Source: Scleromitrula shiraiana
Lineage: Eukaryota > Ascomycota > Leotiomycetes > Helotiales > Sclerotiniaceae
Assembly (NCBI GenBank): GCA_028455995.1
Contig: JABELC010000001.1
Coordinates: 4,452,501 to 4,516,500, forward strand
Direction of reading: 5' to 3'
DNA length: 64,000 nucleotides
The notes below the pieces were generated by a model that saw nothing but the letters and a program-made list of their open reading frames with translations, did no database searches and was not told the origin of the DNA. Positions 22,054 through 33,629 of this stretch are shown here, piece by piece. A program made the position numbers and the translations under genes. The stretch's first letter is position 1. Every line of letters starts with the position of its first letter.

Positions 22054-24798
22054 ATGAATCAACAACAATGGGGCGCGCCGGCTAATGCTGGATCTGTGAA
22101 GCGTGCAAGGGAAAGGGCTGCAGCGGGAGGACCATCACAGAGACCATACGATTCTTCGCCACCAAGAAATAATGTAAGCCCAACGGGGCGAGGCCCTATA
22201 GCACCATCATCAAAACCCGCACAAAGTTCGATTGCAATGGCTATATCCCGACCGACTCAAGTAGCACAGTGGCCTTTAATCGGATCGACGGATAATGGTT
22301 CGGAAACTCAGCAATACCAACCACCTACCAATCGTGGCCCACCTCCACAACGACCTCCACGACCTAGTCATGTTCCTTCCATTCTTGATACGTCTAGGAT
22401 GCAAGACCATACCCCAACCGTTCAATATAAACCTCAAGGGCCTCCACAACCACAAAATCCCTTTCTGCCTCAACAAACTCGTGGTCCATCGCAGAATCAA
22501 GATGAAGAATATGAACTAATTTCACCATCAACTTTCACACCATCTTCACGCCCATCAACAATTTCTTCTGTTGGAACAATACCCGACTTTCCTGTTCCAA
22601 TGCCAGCTGTTCCTCCTCCTCGAAAGAGCGTCACCTTAGGACCACCACCGACTGCGAGAAGAGGTGCATCATCATACTATTCGCATGCTTCATTTGTTTC
22701 ACCTATTCCAGAAGTATCGGAAAACAGTCCACGAACACTTCCTGGTTCGCATAGTTCATATGCATCGAGTGCAGCCATACCATCATATTGGGCACCGGAG
22801 TCACCTGTATACCGGTCAGATGATGACGACTACGGAGATGATAGAAGGTTTGATGTCGTATCAGAAGGAAGAGAATCCAGAGGGTCAGATGATAATGAAG
22901 ATGATCGAGGGTTGATAAGAAGTGCAAGTATTGGGAAACGAGCGAGACCTTCTATGATCGTAACTAGGTCGTCGGGTCAGATAGATCCATCGCGATCACC
23001 TCCGATGTCTAACATGATACCAACAGAAGGGTCTCGACCCGAACCATCACCTTTACAGACTTCTATGAGTCCAGCAGAGGCTCAAAGATCTAAAGCCTGG
23101 CCTGGAGATGCAAGTTCACCTTTAGCATCTGGAACCGGTCTCATTGATGCAACCCCATCAAATTCGGAAGAATCTTTCCCAAAGATTGCCATGGCTATTA
23201 CAACAGATGCACCACGAGAACAAATAAAGACACCAGCTTCAAATGCTATCCTTGGTGCATATCAAGCAGCTAGTTCATTACCTAGTGATTTAGGGAGGGC
23301 AAAATCACCTTTAGCCAACGAGGGAGGGGGACGCTTCAGTCGATTATCAGCAATTCGCCGACCACCACGTCTTAATATGGATGCTGTAAGAGATGCAGAA
23401 TCGAGAGGTAGTTTAACAAGTTTACCAGATTTGATTAGGAGAGCAACCAGGTTAGCTTCAATGATGGATCGTGGTAACAGACCAGCAAGCCGAATGGGAT
23501 TGGGTGATTTTCCTGATGAGAATGCCTTTCCCCTGGCAACGGAGGAAGAGCTAGAATGTAAGTATTTTGTAACACTCTCTATACAATCTCTAACGTAAAT
23601 AATAGATGGCGATGAGAAGCGTGGCTCCACGCTATCTGGTATGCTCTCAGCCTTTCCTCCTCCTGGTCTTAGAACACCTACTCGAGGCGAAACCCCTGCT
23701 CGACCAACCTCTACCTGGCCTGTTTATGATCCATCCGATCCGAAATCAAAAGAATCTGAGCAGAAGAGGCAGCGCAAATGTTGTGGCCTTCCTTGTTGGG
23801 GGTTTATTGTCGTTTTTATAATTTTACTCATAATAATTACCGCGGCTGTAGTCGTACCACTTAAATTTCTTGTAATTGACAAACCCAAAGCCACAACACA
23901 AACCGCTGTCTCTCCTCAACAGACTTGCAGTTCCAATACTACCACTGCTTGCCAAAATGGTGGATCTTCTTTTACCGATAATGGAATCTGTTCTTGCATT
24001 TGTACAAATGGATTTACTGGAGCTACTTGTACTGTTTCTGGATCTACCGGTTGCACAACTACTTCACTCTCCGGAAATGCCACCGCAAATGTTACATTGG
24101 GAGAGGCTATACCTCGACTTATTTCAAAAGCTCAAACTAACTTCTCCATTCCTCTATTCGAAAATACTATCTTAGCTCGATTCAATACAGCAAACTTAAG
24201 CTGCGCTTCCGAAAACTCTCTCGTTACATTCGATGGTGAGGATGAAAGAGTTGGTGATGCCCAAGCTGTTACTTCTACTTCTTCCTCTACCGCCAATAAA
24301 GTGAAACGGGATGCCGGATCCATCACCACAACAATTCAAGCACGGGCTGTCCCCACACCAGACTCCACTTTCATTTCTACTAATATCTACCTTTCCTCCT
24401 CTTCATCATACACCTCCACCTTCACCTCCACCATGCAATCCTCATCTCCATCCTCCATATCCACAACCCCAACAACCACACCCCCCACAACATCAACCAC
24501 CACCTTTGTCACAATGACAACGTCAACCGTCAACCCCAGCGCCGTCTTCACGATCACAGAAGAAGTCCTTGATTTCGCCCGCGTTACTGTACTGTTCATC
24601 CTGCAACAAGAAGCGTTGGATAATGCGGTTACGGCGCAATCCCAGTTGCAGAATTTCTTTAATCAGTGGTCCGAGGCGGATAATTTGAAAGCGATGAATT
24701 TGAGTGTGGGCGCGGGCAATACGGTTAATCTTGTGGAGTTTCGGTTGGATCTTGGGGGGAGCGGGAATGGGACGGTTTATGGGGGGAGGGAGAGTTAG
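22054..24798 (+). CDS. Single-pass membrane protein with EGF-like module and disordered cytosolic region
   Basis: Exons 22054-23557 and 23606-24798 (48-nt intron GTAAGT...AATAG) give 898 aa. I chose the start MNQQQWGAPANAGSV at 22054; the in-frame ATG at 21994 would add 20 unlikely residues. Residues 1 to about 560 are Pro/Ser/Arg-rich and probably disordered. Basic and Cys residues (QKRQRKCCGLPC) precede one transmembrane helix at about 565-591 (GFIVVFIILLIIITAAVVV). Outside it, residues about 609-643 hold an EGF-like pattern, CQNGG...CSCICTNGFTGATC. A Ser/Thr-rich stretch likely to be O-glycosylated and a further folded segment complete the ectodomain. The layout fits a type II cell-surface protein, N-terminus inside. 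Proteins of this plan occur in ascomycetes, but I know no assigned function. The first exon is intronless and unusually long. Confidence 0.85.
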
Positions 24799-25289
24799 GA
24801 TTAGTTGGGATTAGTTGGGAGATTAGATGAGTGGGGGGATGGGGAGTTTGGCATGGTTGTGGGGTGTTTTTGCGGTTAGGGAGGGATAGTTTTGGGATTT
24901 GGGATTTAGGTAGGGATGCAGTGGATGGAGTAGGTTGGATTGGATTGGATTGGATTGGATTGGATTGGATTGGATTGGATAGCAAACCTTTTGTATATGA
25001 ATTTTATTGATAGTGATAGTGATATTGATAGTGAGTGATATTGTAGGTTAGATTAGTTTAGCTTCTAAGACGAGGCAAGATGGATGGATGGATGAATGGG
25101 AATGATAGGACATAACAAAGATCCCCCCCCCTCCCTTTATTGTTAGGGATGGGGAAATGGATGGGGAAATGGATGGCGGATGTGTATATAGGGTTAGATG
25201 GGGGTAATTCAGTCTATCTATCTACTTTTAGAAATCTTTTGATGGTCATGGTGATGATGGTGGTGGTGGTGAATGGCTGTTTGTGTGTA

Positions 25290-25328
<39 letters not shown>

Positions 25329-28300
25329 ATGCTGTGCTGTGCTGTAGGTGGCGTTTATATTCGCCATTTGATCTGATCTGATCTGATATGATCTGAGTAT
25401 GGGGTTTGGGCATGGGGAAGGGGGGAGAGGAAAGGGATTGGAAGGATTGGAAGGATGGAATTATATATTAATGATTAATTTATTGTTTTGTGGATGTAAA
25501 TGGGAATGGGAATGAGAGGGGGGTTGGATAATGGGATGGTGGATTATTAGGGGATTATTATTGGATGGTTGGAGAAGGAAAGAGAGAGGGAAAAAGGAAA
25601 TGAGAGATGGGAGAAGAGAGGATATTTTGAATGGATTGGTGATGTGGAGATTGGAGATTGGAGATTGGAGATTGGGTTTCAATGGGAGTGGGAGGTAGAT
25701 TTATGGGAGGTGAGTAGATAGATAGATTGGTCGATTTCTTGCGTGATGATATATATATATATAAATATATATATATAGAAATAAATAGATGAATACATGA
25801 ACAAATGAATTAGAAGATTCTCAACATCTAATGGTTATTCATTAACCTATCAATCATCTATCATCTATATCTATATCTATCGATGCTTAACCTTATGATA
25901 CGATAATCGTACAAACATCTACGCATCTAACCATTTCTTTTTATAGCGTTCCCACCCGCTCCCCTTCTAATATCCATTCATCTAACCCATCTACCTCTAT
26001 TTATAAACACACTCCTCCTCTTCCGTCTCCCCTCTTGAATCTTTCATGCTGGATTCCTTCGTTCCGTTTCTTGTCTTGTCTTGTCTTGTCTTGTCTTGTC
26101 TTGTCTTTCTTTAACTACTCATTACTCTCTTCATCATGGAGAGTCATCCCTTGCCCGTTTCCATCTATCTTCTATAATCCTCTTAGACTAACACTAACAC
26201 TAACACATCCACTACCACATCCCTCAATCCCCTCCTCCATTATACCATCTATCCCTTGTTTTTTTACCTTACCATGCCCGTTCCCATCCACTTATCCCCC
26301 TACTATCTCCCCATCCTACTCTCTCAACACCCCATGGAAAATCACAACCGAAAGTTTCGGATTGGGATTCGTGTTCGGCTTCGGTTGCGCTGTATATGGA
26401 TGCGCTTTATCGGAGCGAAGAATGTGTTTATTCGTATTTATACGTTCTCCCCCGAGAACTCAAATAGAAGAGTGAAATGGGTTGATGAACACTGGGTGGA
26501 GGTTTGGTATATGGGTTATATCTACGGTAGAAGGTTGAAAAAGACTCTGGAAGTTTGGGTTGTTTCGCATCCGTATCTGAATCTGAATCTGAATTTCTTT
26601 CCGTTTTGATCTTCTGTTTCCAAATTTGCTGTTCTTGCTGTTGGATTTGCTGATGCTGCTGTTTCCTCATCGTCTCATCGTCTCATTCATTTGCATCTCC
26701 TTTTTTTTAATTTTAGTCCTCGATTTCGTGTTTGAGATTGGATTTGAGATTATACTAGATGCATGCGTATACTGTTTGGACTGGTTTATTAGCGAGGATA
26801 TGAGGATGAGCTTTGAGGTTGAAAGATGGTGGTGTGTGGGTTGGGGACGGGGATGAATCATTGGTGTGAGGAGGATGTACGGGAGGATGTACGGGAGGAT
26901 GTACGGGAGGATGTATTGGTGGAGGAAGGGATGGTGCGTGGTGGATGTGGGTGCGTATGGGGGGTTTGATGTCTTCGGGGGTGGTTTGGTCGAAGGCTTG
27001 GTAGATTAGGGCTTGGTTGATCATGGTGTGTTTTCTTGTTTTGTGTTTTTTATTTTGCTTCTTCCTTGGGGGTTTGGTGTTTTTGGTTTGAGAGTTGGGG
27101 ATTGGATGAGACTGATTGTTGAATTGGATATAAATATATAGATCTTATGTATGTATATGCACGTAAGTAAACTATTCTAATAAACAAATACTGATAAATT
27201 TAAAATAAAGTAAAGAAGAAGAAGAAGGCCAGCCGTCTCTCTCTTATATATAAAAACCCGAAGACAAATACAAAGCAAATAAATATCTGAATATATGATC
27301 GCATCTCGCATACAACGTTATATCAATTTATCAATGAATCCGAAAGCGACAACGACAACAAAAAGCAATGATGCAACACCCGTACCCATACCAAACCGAG
27401 CCAACCATCTATCAATCAGCCCTTACTTAGTTTCTTCCCAAAAAATCCCCATTCTAAGGGTATTATCCTAAACCTCGCAACGTCGTCCCTCGGATCATCA
27501 GCACCGTAAGCAAGACCCTACGCAAAACGTTTCCATCAAGGTTTCCAACGTGTCCTGTGCCGTTTCTTTGCAGGTAAGATATAAATATCACGTGTTTAAG
27601 GTCCTCTTCAGGATGTTTGGGTAATTTATCTGAGGGGATTGGGATACTACATCGAATTTTTTTGGGGAGTTGTCTTGAGGTGGGTTGTGTTAGGTTGCGT
27701 TGCTTTGGGCTATTTCGTTATCTTTGCTTGAATAGGGAATTCTTGGACAGGCTTTTATGGTAAGTGTGTGCGAGTGCGATGGATGGGGTGGATGGGCGGG
27801 CGGCTAAGTAGATGAGATGTTTAAGTTGGGTGGGTCGATTTCCCGGTTTGTTGGGTCGATGTGGGATATGTGTGATATGTCAGTTGGGATTTTTTGGGGT
27901 TGGTTGATGGATGGATGGATGGGGAGTGAAGAGAACTTTGTCTGTGGATGGTAAGTTTTGTAGTGACTTCAGGGTGTGATGAGATGGAGATGGGAGATGA
28001 GGATGGAGGGCGTGAATTTAAGCACCGGGGAAGGCGGGTGGTGAGGGTATGGTTTTTTGAGATAGTTGACAGGGATGTTGGGGATTATGGATTGGAAATA
28101 TGGGTACAGATACTCGAAGTATAAGGGATAAGTGTCTCTATAGGGATGATGAGTTATGTAGATGGATTGGTTTTGGAAGGGTGAGAGGGACAAGGTTATG
28201 TATTAGTATAAGGTAAGTAGTTGAAGAGTTACCTAAAGTCTAATAGAAGAGGAGGGGGGGTCAGGGGAGCTATTACAAAAGGTTTGAAAGGGAAGATGGA

Positions 28301-28844
28301 AGCTGGGTAGGGGAGTTTATGTTGGAGGGGGCTATATAAATAGAGATAGACATTGATCAATCTCTCAGGCATCAATCAGTAGAGAGCTCCTGAATATTTC
28401 ACATTAGTCGAATTAATTACGGATAACCCTCCAATTAATATCAAGGGAAAATATTCCATTATCTAAAACGATTTCAAGAAACTTTCAAGAAACCATAATC
28501 CGAACTCCCTAGAGAAGATATATCAGTAGACAAGACCTTAATCCGAACTCCCTCCAACTAATAACAATGATCATCTCATTGGTACCAAAAAATATCATTC
28601 CGGAAGGAAGGATGAGATCGTGTGAAGGAGGTGTCTCTCTCTTAATCGCGGTCTCTATAACCTCTATACTTCATAAAGACAACTAGTTCTGGTATCTATA
28701 TTTGAAAGAATTATTTGATTATTTCAAAGACAAATCTTGAGTAATCGCTTGCAATATTAGCGCATGAATTTCGAATGCTTTCCCATATCATCATACATAT
28801 ACCATGACTCCATATGCTATGCAATATAATGCCAGACCTTTGTT
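24799..28844. other. Four-kb gene-poor, repeat-rich gap
   Basis: No convincing gene. It contains GATTG repeats (24937-24979), a TTGA array (25290-25325), CTGAT repeats (25370-25397), GGAGATT repeats (25648-25674), TCTTG repeats (26070-26106) and a 12-bp unit near GGAGGATGTACG (26870-26915). The short open frames at 26035-26861 and 26755-27024 are low-complexity (PPVHPP, poly-Gln). A small unknown gene cannot be ruled out on the minus strand near 27024. Confidence 0.5.
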
Positions 28845-29621
28845 TTACCAGTCATCATCATCGTCATCTTCCACCTTAGCTTGCTTTGTACCACCACGTA
28901 TTCCACCCTTCTCTCTCCTTTCTTCCTCTTCATCCTCCGCATCACATCTCCTCTTCGTAACCCTCATATCATTGTCCTTAATAGCCCCAATCTCAATCAA
29001 TAATTTATCAATCTCAGCCATTCCTATCCTTACTCCACCCATAGTAATTAATGTAACAACCTGTTTAACAATATCCCCCTTGTTATACACAAGTATAGTA
29101 GGACAATTCCGATCCGGATACCCCTCAATCGCCATATCACCCCTCATTTCACAAAACTTAACCTCCCCAAATTCCGTCGCCGCCCTCCTCCACAGTTCAC
29201 TCAAAACCCTACTCTCAACATTTGTACCCAATCCACTCGTTAAATTCACCAATACCGGTCCCTCCATACTCCCATCCGTAACCTCGCGTTGATAATCTGG
29301 CTTCGATAATGGGTAGACAGCACCATGTTTTGCTTTCTTAGTCAGAGATGCTAATTCTGCAACTCGTTGTTGTCGATATTGTTCGAGAAATGCCTCGTCT
29401 TCTTCATCTTCGAGCTCATCTAATTCGTCGATATCTTTTCCTTCCAGTCGGTTTTCGTGTGCTAGACGGCGAGCTTCAAGTATAGCTTCTTCGATGAGAG
29501 GGGTTGGAGAGGGGGGTTTTTCGGGTATTACTCCATGTTTTCGTAGAATATCGTTCCATTCGGTGTCGGCATTTGGATCGTCTATGGGTACGTTTATTCT
29601 TTGGTCCATGGGAGCTGCCAT
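28845..29621 (-). CDS. PLP2: Phosducin-like protein, PLP2 type
   Basis: Cytosolic co-chaperone of the CCT/TRiC chaperonin, assisting actin and tubulin folding; Plp2 is essential in yeast. The single exon gives 258 aa, normal for the family. The N-terminus (TEWNDILRKHGVIPEK) and the following acidic helical segment (DELDELEDEEDEAFLEQYRQQR) are family hallmarks. The thioredoxin-like domain follows at about residues 90-215, including GPVLVNLTSG and YPDRNCPTILVYNKGDI. As usual for phosducins it has no CxxC redox motif. The tail is charged and ends in a run of Asp then Trp. It is transcribed divergently from RPS27, their starts 434 bp apart. A second ATG at 29609 is an alternative start. Confidence 0.93.
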   Translation of the reverse strand: MAAPMDQRINVPIDDPNADTEWNDILRKHGVIPEKPPSPTPLIEEAILEARRLAHENRLEGKDIDELDELEDEEDEAFLEQYRQQRVAELASLTKKAKHGAVYPLSKPDYQREVTDGSMEGPVLVNLTSGLGTNVESRVLSELWRRAATEFGEVKFCEMRGDMAIEGYPDRNCPTILVYNKGDIVKQVVTLITMGGVRIGMAEIDKLLIEIGAIKDNDMRVTKRRCDAEDEEEERREKGGIRGGTKQAKVEDDDDDDW

Positions 29622-30054
29622 GTTGACGGTTGTTGTTATGATATTTTAGAGAGAAGGTAGAGAAGTATGGTAAATAAGGTGTGCTGAGTTGCCATATCCA
29701 TATTCGAGTTGCCTAGCATTTTGGAGGGGTACATGAAAATGAACAAACGTAGCAAACTGAACTTCTTAGTAATCTTGACCTTGGAGCCTTAACCTTGTAC
29801 TGTCTTGTGCCTTGACTACAAGGATCCAGCAAAAATTCCCATACAAAATGGCACCGCACGTGATAATTCGCTAAAATTATGGCGCACTTTAGGGTTTTTC
29901 AGATTTTTTCTCCGCTCTTGATAGCGAACAAGTTCGACCCATCGACAACGACTGACACTCGCCCTCTACGTCCCTTATCAAATTTCGAGACTTACGACAA
30001 AAGACCCGTCAGTCATCAAGAAATCAATAGAAATTTCGATCGAAATCCGTCAAG
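29622..30054. promoter_or_regulatory. Shared promoter between PLP2 (-) and RPS27 (+)
   Basis: The only space between two divergent housekeeping starts. It holds a CACGTG box at 29857-29862 and a TTAGGGTTT word near 29888-29896, close to the putative RPS27 transcription start; similar telobox-like words are common near ribosomal-protein genes. No TATA box is obvious, as expected for such genes. Confidence 0.5.
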
Positions 30055-30649
30055 ATGGTAAGGAACCTATTCTTCTTTCCAGACAATGGTCCCCGCATCA
30101 ATTACGACATTTTGGTTAGGTGAAGAAGAGATGGCAAATTTGGCACACGACACCTTTATATTGTTATCGAGCTTGGAATAAGATTTGCGACGGTTAGAGA
30201 ATGGAAGGACGATGATTATCGAGTTGGATTGAGATGGTGGAATTGTTGGATTGATGGAAATTGATATTTTAAAAATGGTTTGGCTAATGAAATGCTGTCT
30301 CAATTAGGTTCTCGCAGTTGATCTTCTCAACCCATCCCCAGCCGCTGAGGCTCGCAAGCACAAGCTCAAGGTACGCATCGAATACTTCTTATTTCATTTC
30401 GAGATATCATAAATTATATTCAAAGAATAAAAAAGGCTAATACTTTTTTTGCCACCCTCTTTTTAGCAACTTGTCCCAGGTCCACGATCCTTCTTCATGG
30501 ATGTCAAGTGCCCCGGTTGCTTCACAATCACCACTGTTTTCAGCCACGCCCAAACCGTCGTTATCTGCGCTGGATGCTCAACTGTTCTTTGCCAACCAAC
30601 CGGTGGTAAGGCTCGTTTGACAGAAGGATGCTCATTCCGTAGAAAGTAG
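30055..30649 (+). CDS. RPS27: 40S ribosomal protein S27 (eS27)
   Basis: Structural protein of the small ribosomal subunit. Exons 30055-30057, 30308-30370 and 30467-30649 give 82 aa, the usual length. The first coding exon is only the ATG; a 250-nt intron beginning GTAAGG separates it from GTTCTCGCAGTT (VLAV). The protein contains the zinc-ribbon cysteines Cys37, Cys40, Cys56 and Cys59 (CPGC and CAGC) and the conserved ends VDLLNPSPAAEARKHKLK and LTEGCSFRRK. Intron 2 (96 nt) follows LKHK-type sequence at the same place as in many fungal S27 genes. The ATG is assigned because upstream in-frame sequence of exon 2 offers no other start. Confidence 0.96.
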
Positions 30650-31978
30650 ATGAAATAAAAGAATCGAATCTACTTTTCTTTGCGGTTTCATGTCTTTTTT
30701 CCGGTTAATGGGTATTCAATGAGGGATATTAGATACTGGTTCGGGTGCTTTTTTTTTCTCGATTGATACGCAAAGCACGCAATTTGTCGGATAGAAGATG
30801 GAAACATTCACCCAAAAAGGATTCCTTGCGAGAGAAAGACATATAGTAGCATCCAAGCAAAGGCAAAGCAAAGCAGCATTGGGGCGTTTTTGGGAATAAA
30901 TCCGGATATCTTGCATCATCAAAATCAAAGACGTTTCCCTCAACCAAATCTACTTGAGAGAAATCTTCATTGTATTTCTACTTTTTGCGTGATGATACAA
31001 TACATATATCCTTTTCTTTTTTTACCTAGGTGTGGCTAATTACGGTGCGGTATTTACAGCTTGCCGAAAATATTGTTGGATATATATATATTGGGAAGAC
31101 GATTCTATGAGATACGATAAACATTCTTCAAGTAATGAAGATGTGGGATTATATGTCGAGGATCTCGATATAATACACCTTCCATGGAGTTCAGGATTTG
31201 GTTGTGCAGTACACAATAAATGATTGATCGATGCCCTTTTTAAATTTCTTCTTCTTTTTTCTTTTATGTGTGCTTGTTACTGAGTGATACGTTATGCCAT
31301 AGGGTCTTCTCTTTTCCTATGTGCGTGTTACTGCCTATGTGATGATAAGATGTGAAATGCAGTGATATAAAATGCCACGCCATGAGCTCACCCCCATCTC
31401 TGTTCCTTACGTTTCTTGTCTTTCTTCTTCTTCTTCTTCTTCTTCTTCTTCTTCTTGCGTTCAATTGTATGCCGTGGTGTGTATATCACTATAGTGTATG
31501 ATCTCGAGGCTCTACCTTCCTACTTCCTACTTCCTACTTCCTACGGATGGATGCGAGATAGTCTTCATACCTTCATACCGTACATATCCAAGCAGCTGGA
31601 GCTGGTGTGACATGGGCTGGCATATGTATTGTTGATGCCACATCTCATCTCATCTCATCACATCACATCACATCCTTATTGTGTAATTATGCTATGATGC
31701 TATAACTAACATGCTCTACCATGCCATGTTATGCCATGTTATGCTATCCTATGCTATGCTATGCTAATAACTTTTATTTGTATCGCGCCTATTCATTCAC
31801 GCGCCGTTTCCTGATCCAATGCTTTCATTCGTTCGTTCTTTCATATATTCGTGAATTAATTAATTAATCAATCAATTAATTAAAAGAATAAATAAAGAGA
31901 CCATCATCATCATCATCATCAGGATATCCAAAAGCCCACCCCTTCCCACTATTCCCCCCTCCAATTCCCCCCTCCAAA
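30650..31978. other. Intergenic region with microsatellites
   Basis: Holds the RPS27 3' flank, a TTC array (about 31422-31456) and short CATCT/CACAT, ATGCTATG and ATTA arrays between 31640 and 31920. No gene recognised; the Arg-rich and Phe-rich frames at 31264-31464 and 31416-31610 translate the TTC array. Confidence 0.6.
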
Positions 31979-33629
31979 TCACCCCCTCACCAAAACACCC
32001 CTCCTCCCCTCCCTGCCCCCCCTCCACCCAACCCCCCTACAAATCTTCCTCAAATCCTCCCCCCCATCCCCATCCATACACTTCTCACCCAGCACTATCC
32101 TCTTCAGCGCCCCCGAATGCGCACCCAATAGTAAGGAGCAGCGAATCTTCTGCTGTTCTGCAAGATCGAGATCTCGGAGGTCGAGGGATCGCATACTTGA
32201 TTGGTGGATGGGGAGAGGCGTCGTGGAGTGGAGATGGCGGATTTTGCAGATGGAGACGGCGAGGGAGAGGGGGTGGAGAGTCGGTGGGGGTTTGGTTCCT
32301 GCGGTGGGGTTGGGGTTGGGGTTGGGATCATCGGTGGAGGTGGTACGGGAGGGAGAAGATGGAGAGGAAGAGGGAGGTGGAACGTCGGGGTCGAGAAACA
32401 AAGATTCGATATCCTGGAGTAGAAGTCCGGATCCGACTTTTAGATGGGTGGCTGTGCGGGCTATATTTTTGAGTGGTGCGACGCACGAGGGACCCATTTT
32501 CCAGCCGCCTAGTCGCAGGGTTTCGATGCATTTGGGGAGATGAGTGAGCAGGGTTTGCGTGCTTTGTTCTTGGGATGATGGGTCTTGATTAGATTCGGAT
32601 TCGGGGGCGGAGGGGGTAATGCATATAGATAGGTATTCGAGGGTGTTTTTTACGGAGGGGTGGGAGGTTAGGAAATCGAGTAGGGATTGTGGGGTGAGAT
32701 TGGGACAGTAGTCGAGGACTAGATGGGTCATGCGGCTGTTGGGGGGGAGGAGTTGGAGGGTTTGGGTTGTAATGGTTGATTTTGAAAGTGTTATTGATTG
32801 AATTTTTTGGAGACGAGGGAGGAGAGATGGTAAGAGGGATAGTGATGATGATGATGGAGATGTGTTGCGCCAGTTGCAGTTATCCATGGATAGTGATCTG
32901 ATTGGAAGAGCGGTGGTATCGGGAGTTTGAGAGAAGATCTTGGAGGATTCTAGGGCTGGTGAGATGCAATTGTTGAGATCTAGTATTCGTAAATGAGGGA
33001 GTTTAAGAAATATGACCCGCAGAAGTGATTCGCTCAGAAATTCGTTGAGATTGATATCATAAGGAAGGTGGATTTCTCGGAGTAATGGGGTAAGGCAAAT
33101 TAGTCCGTAGAGAGAATTGGAGAAATCTCTCCTTGAACGAGTTGTGTTGAGATCGGAGAGATTGAGGTGACGGATTGATCTTCCTAGTATAGGATTATAT
33201 GTGACCTGGTGAAGAATGTGGTTGAATGCGGACATGTGGGAGATTGTCACACTCCTGTATGTGATTGGAAGCGCATTGGTGTAGAGCACACGGGATGTGA
33301 GGAGACATGAGAATAAAGTTGGTTTCTCTAATATGGTGTGATTGAGATCTGATGTTTCGAGACCTAAAATGAACGGATGTTAGTATTTGATATTGGTATG
33401 AAATAGATAGTGATAGATACATACCATAAGTAGATTCGTGATTTAGTTCTAAATTTGCAAGAACTTTTTGGAGGATTTCAGGTGGAAGTATCTCCAGAGG
33501 TGATTGACTAATATCATATGGTCGAGTGATCCTATTTTGATATCTCCTCATTGAGGAGTAAGTTGTACTTTTCATGATGTATTTTGGAGTTCTTAAGAAC
33601 CAAACAAATCTCCAAAGATTAAAGTACAA
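31979..33629 (-). CDS. F-box protein with leucine-rich repeat-like C-terminal region
   Basis: Likely substrate receptor of an SCF ubiquitin ligase. The exons are (33629 or 33575 or 33551)-33425 and 33363-31979, with a 61-nt intron (GTATGT...TTTTAG) that restores the frame at STYG/LETSDL. From 33629 the protein is 529 aa. The ATG at 33575 (MKSTTYSSMRRY, 511 aa) may be the true start. The F-box-like segment is SPLEILPPEILQKVLANLEL; after the splice comes LFSCLLTSRVLYTNALPITYRSVTIS, the standard fungal F-box/LRR continuation. The rest has repeated leucine-spaced segments (HLRILDLNNC, THLVLDYCPNLTPQSLLDFL, SIRHLNLSDL) typical of LRRs and a Pro/Ser-rich, probably disordered insertion at about residues 415-450. 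The partner Skp1 and substrates are not identifiable here. Confidence 0.8.

Noticed and set aside
26428..27024. Possible minus-strand gene from MINQALIYQAFDQ with PPVHPP and Gln-rich parts
   Set aside because: The first 29 residues look plausible, but the rest is low-complexity repeat and no convincing splice links the two frames.
31264..31464. Arginine-rich small protein
   Set aside because: Encoded by a TTC/GAA trinucleotide array.
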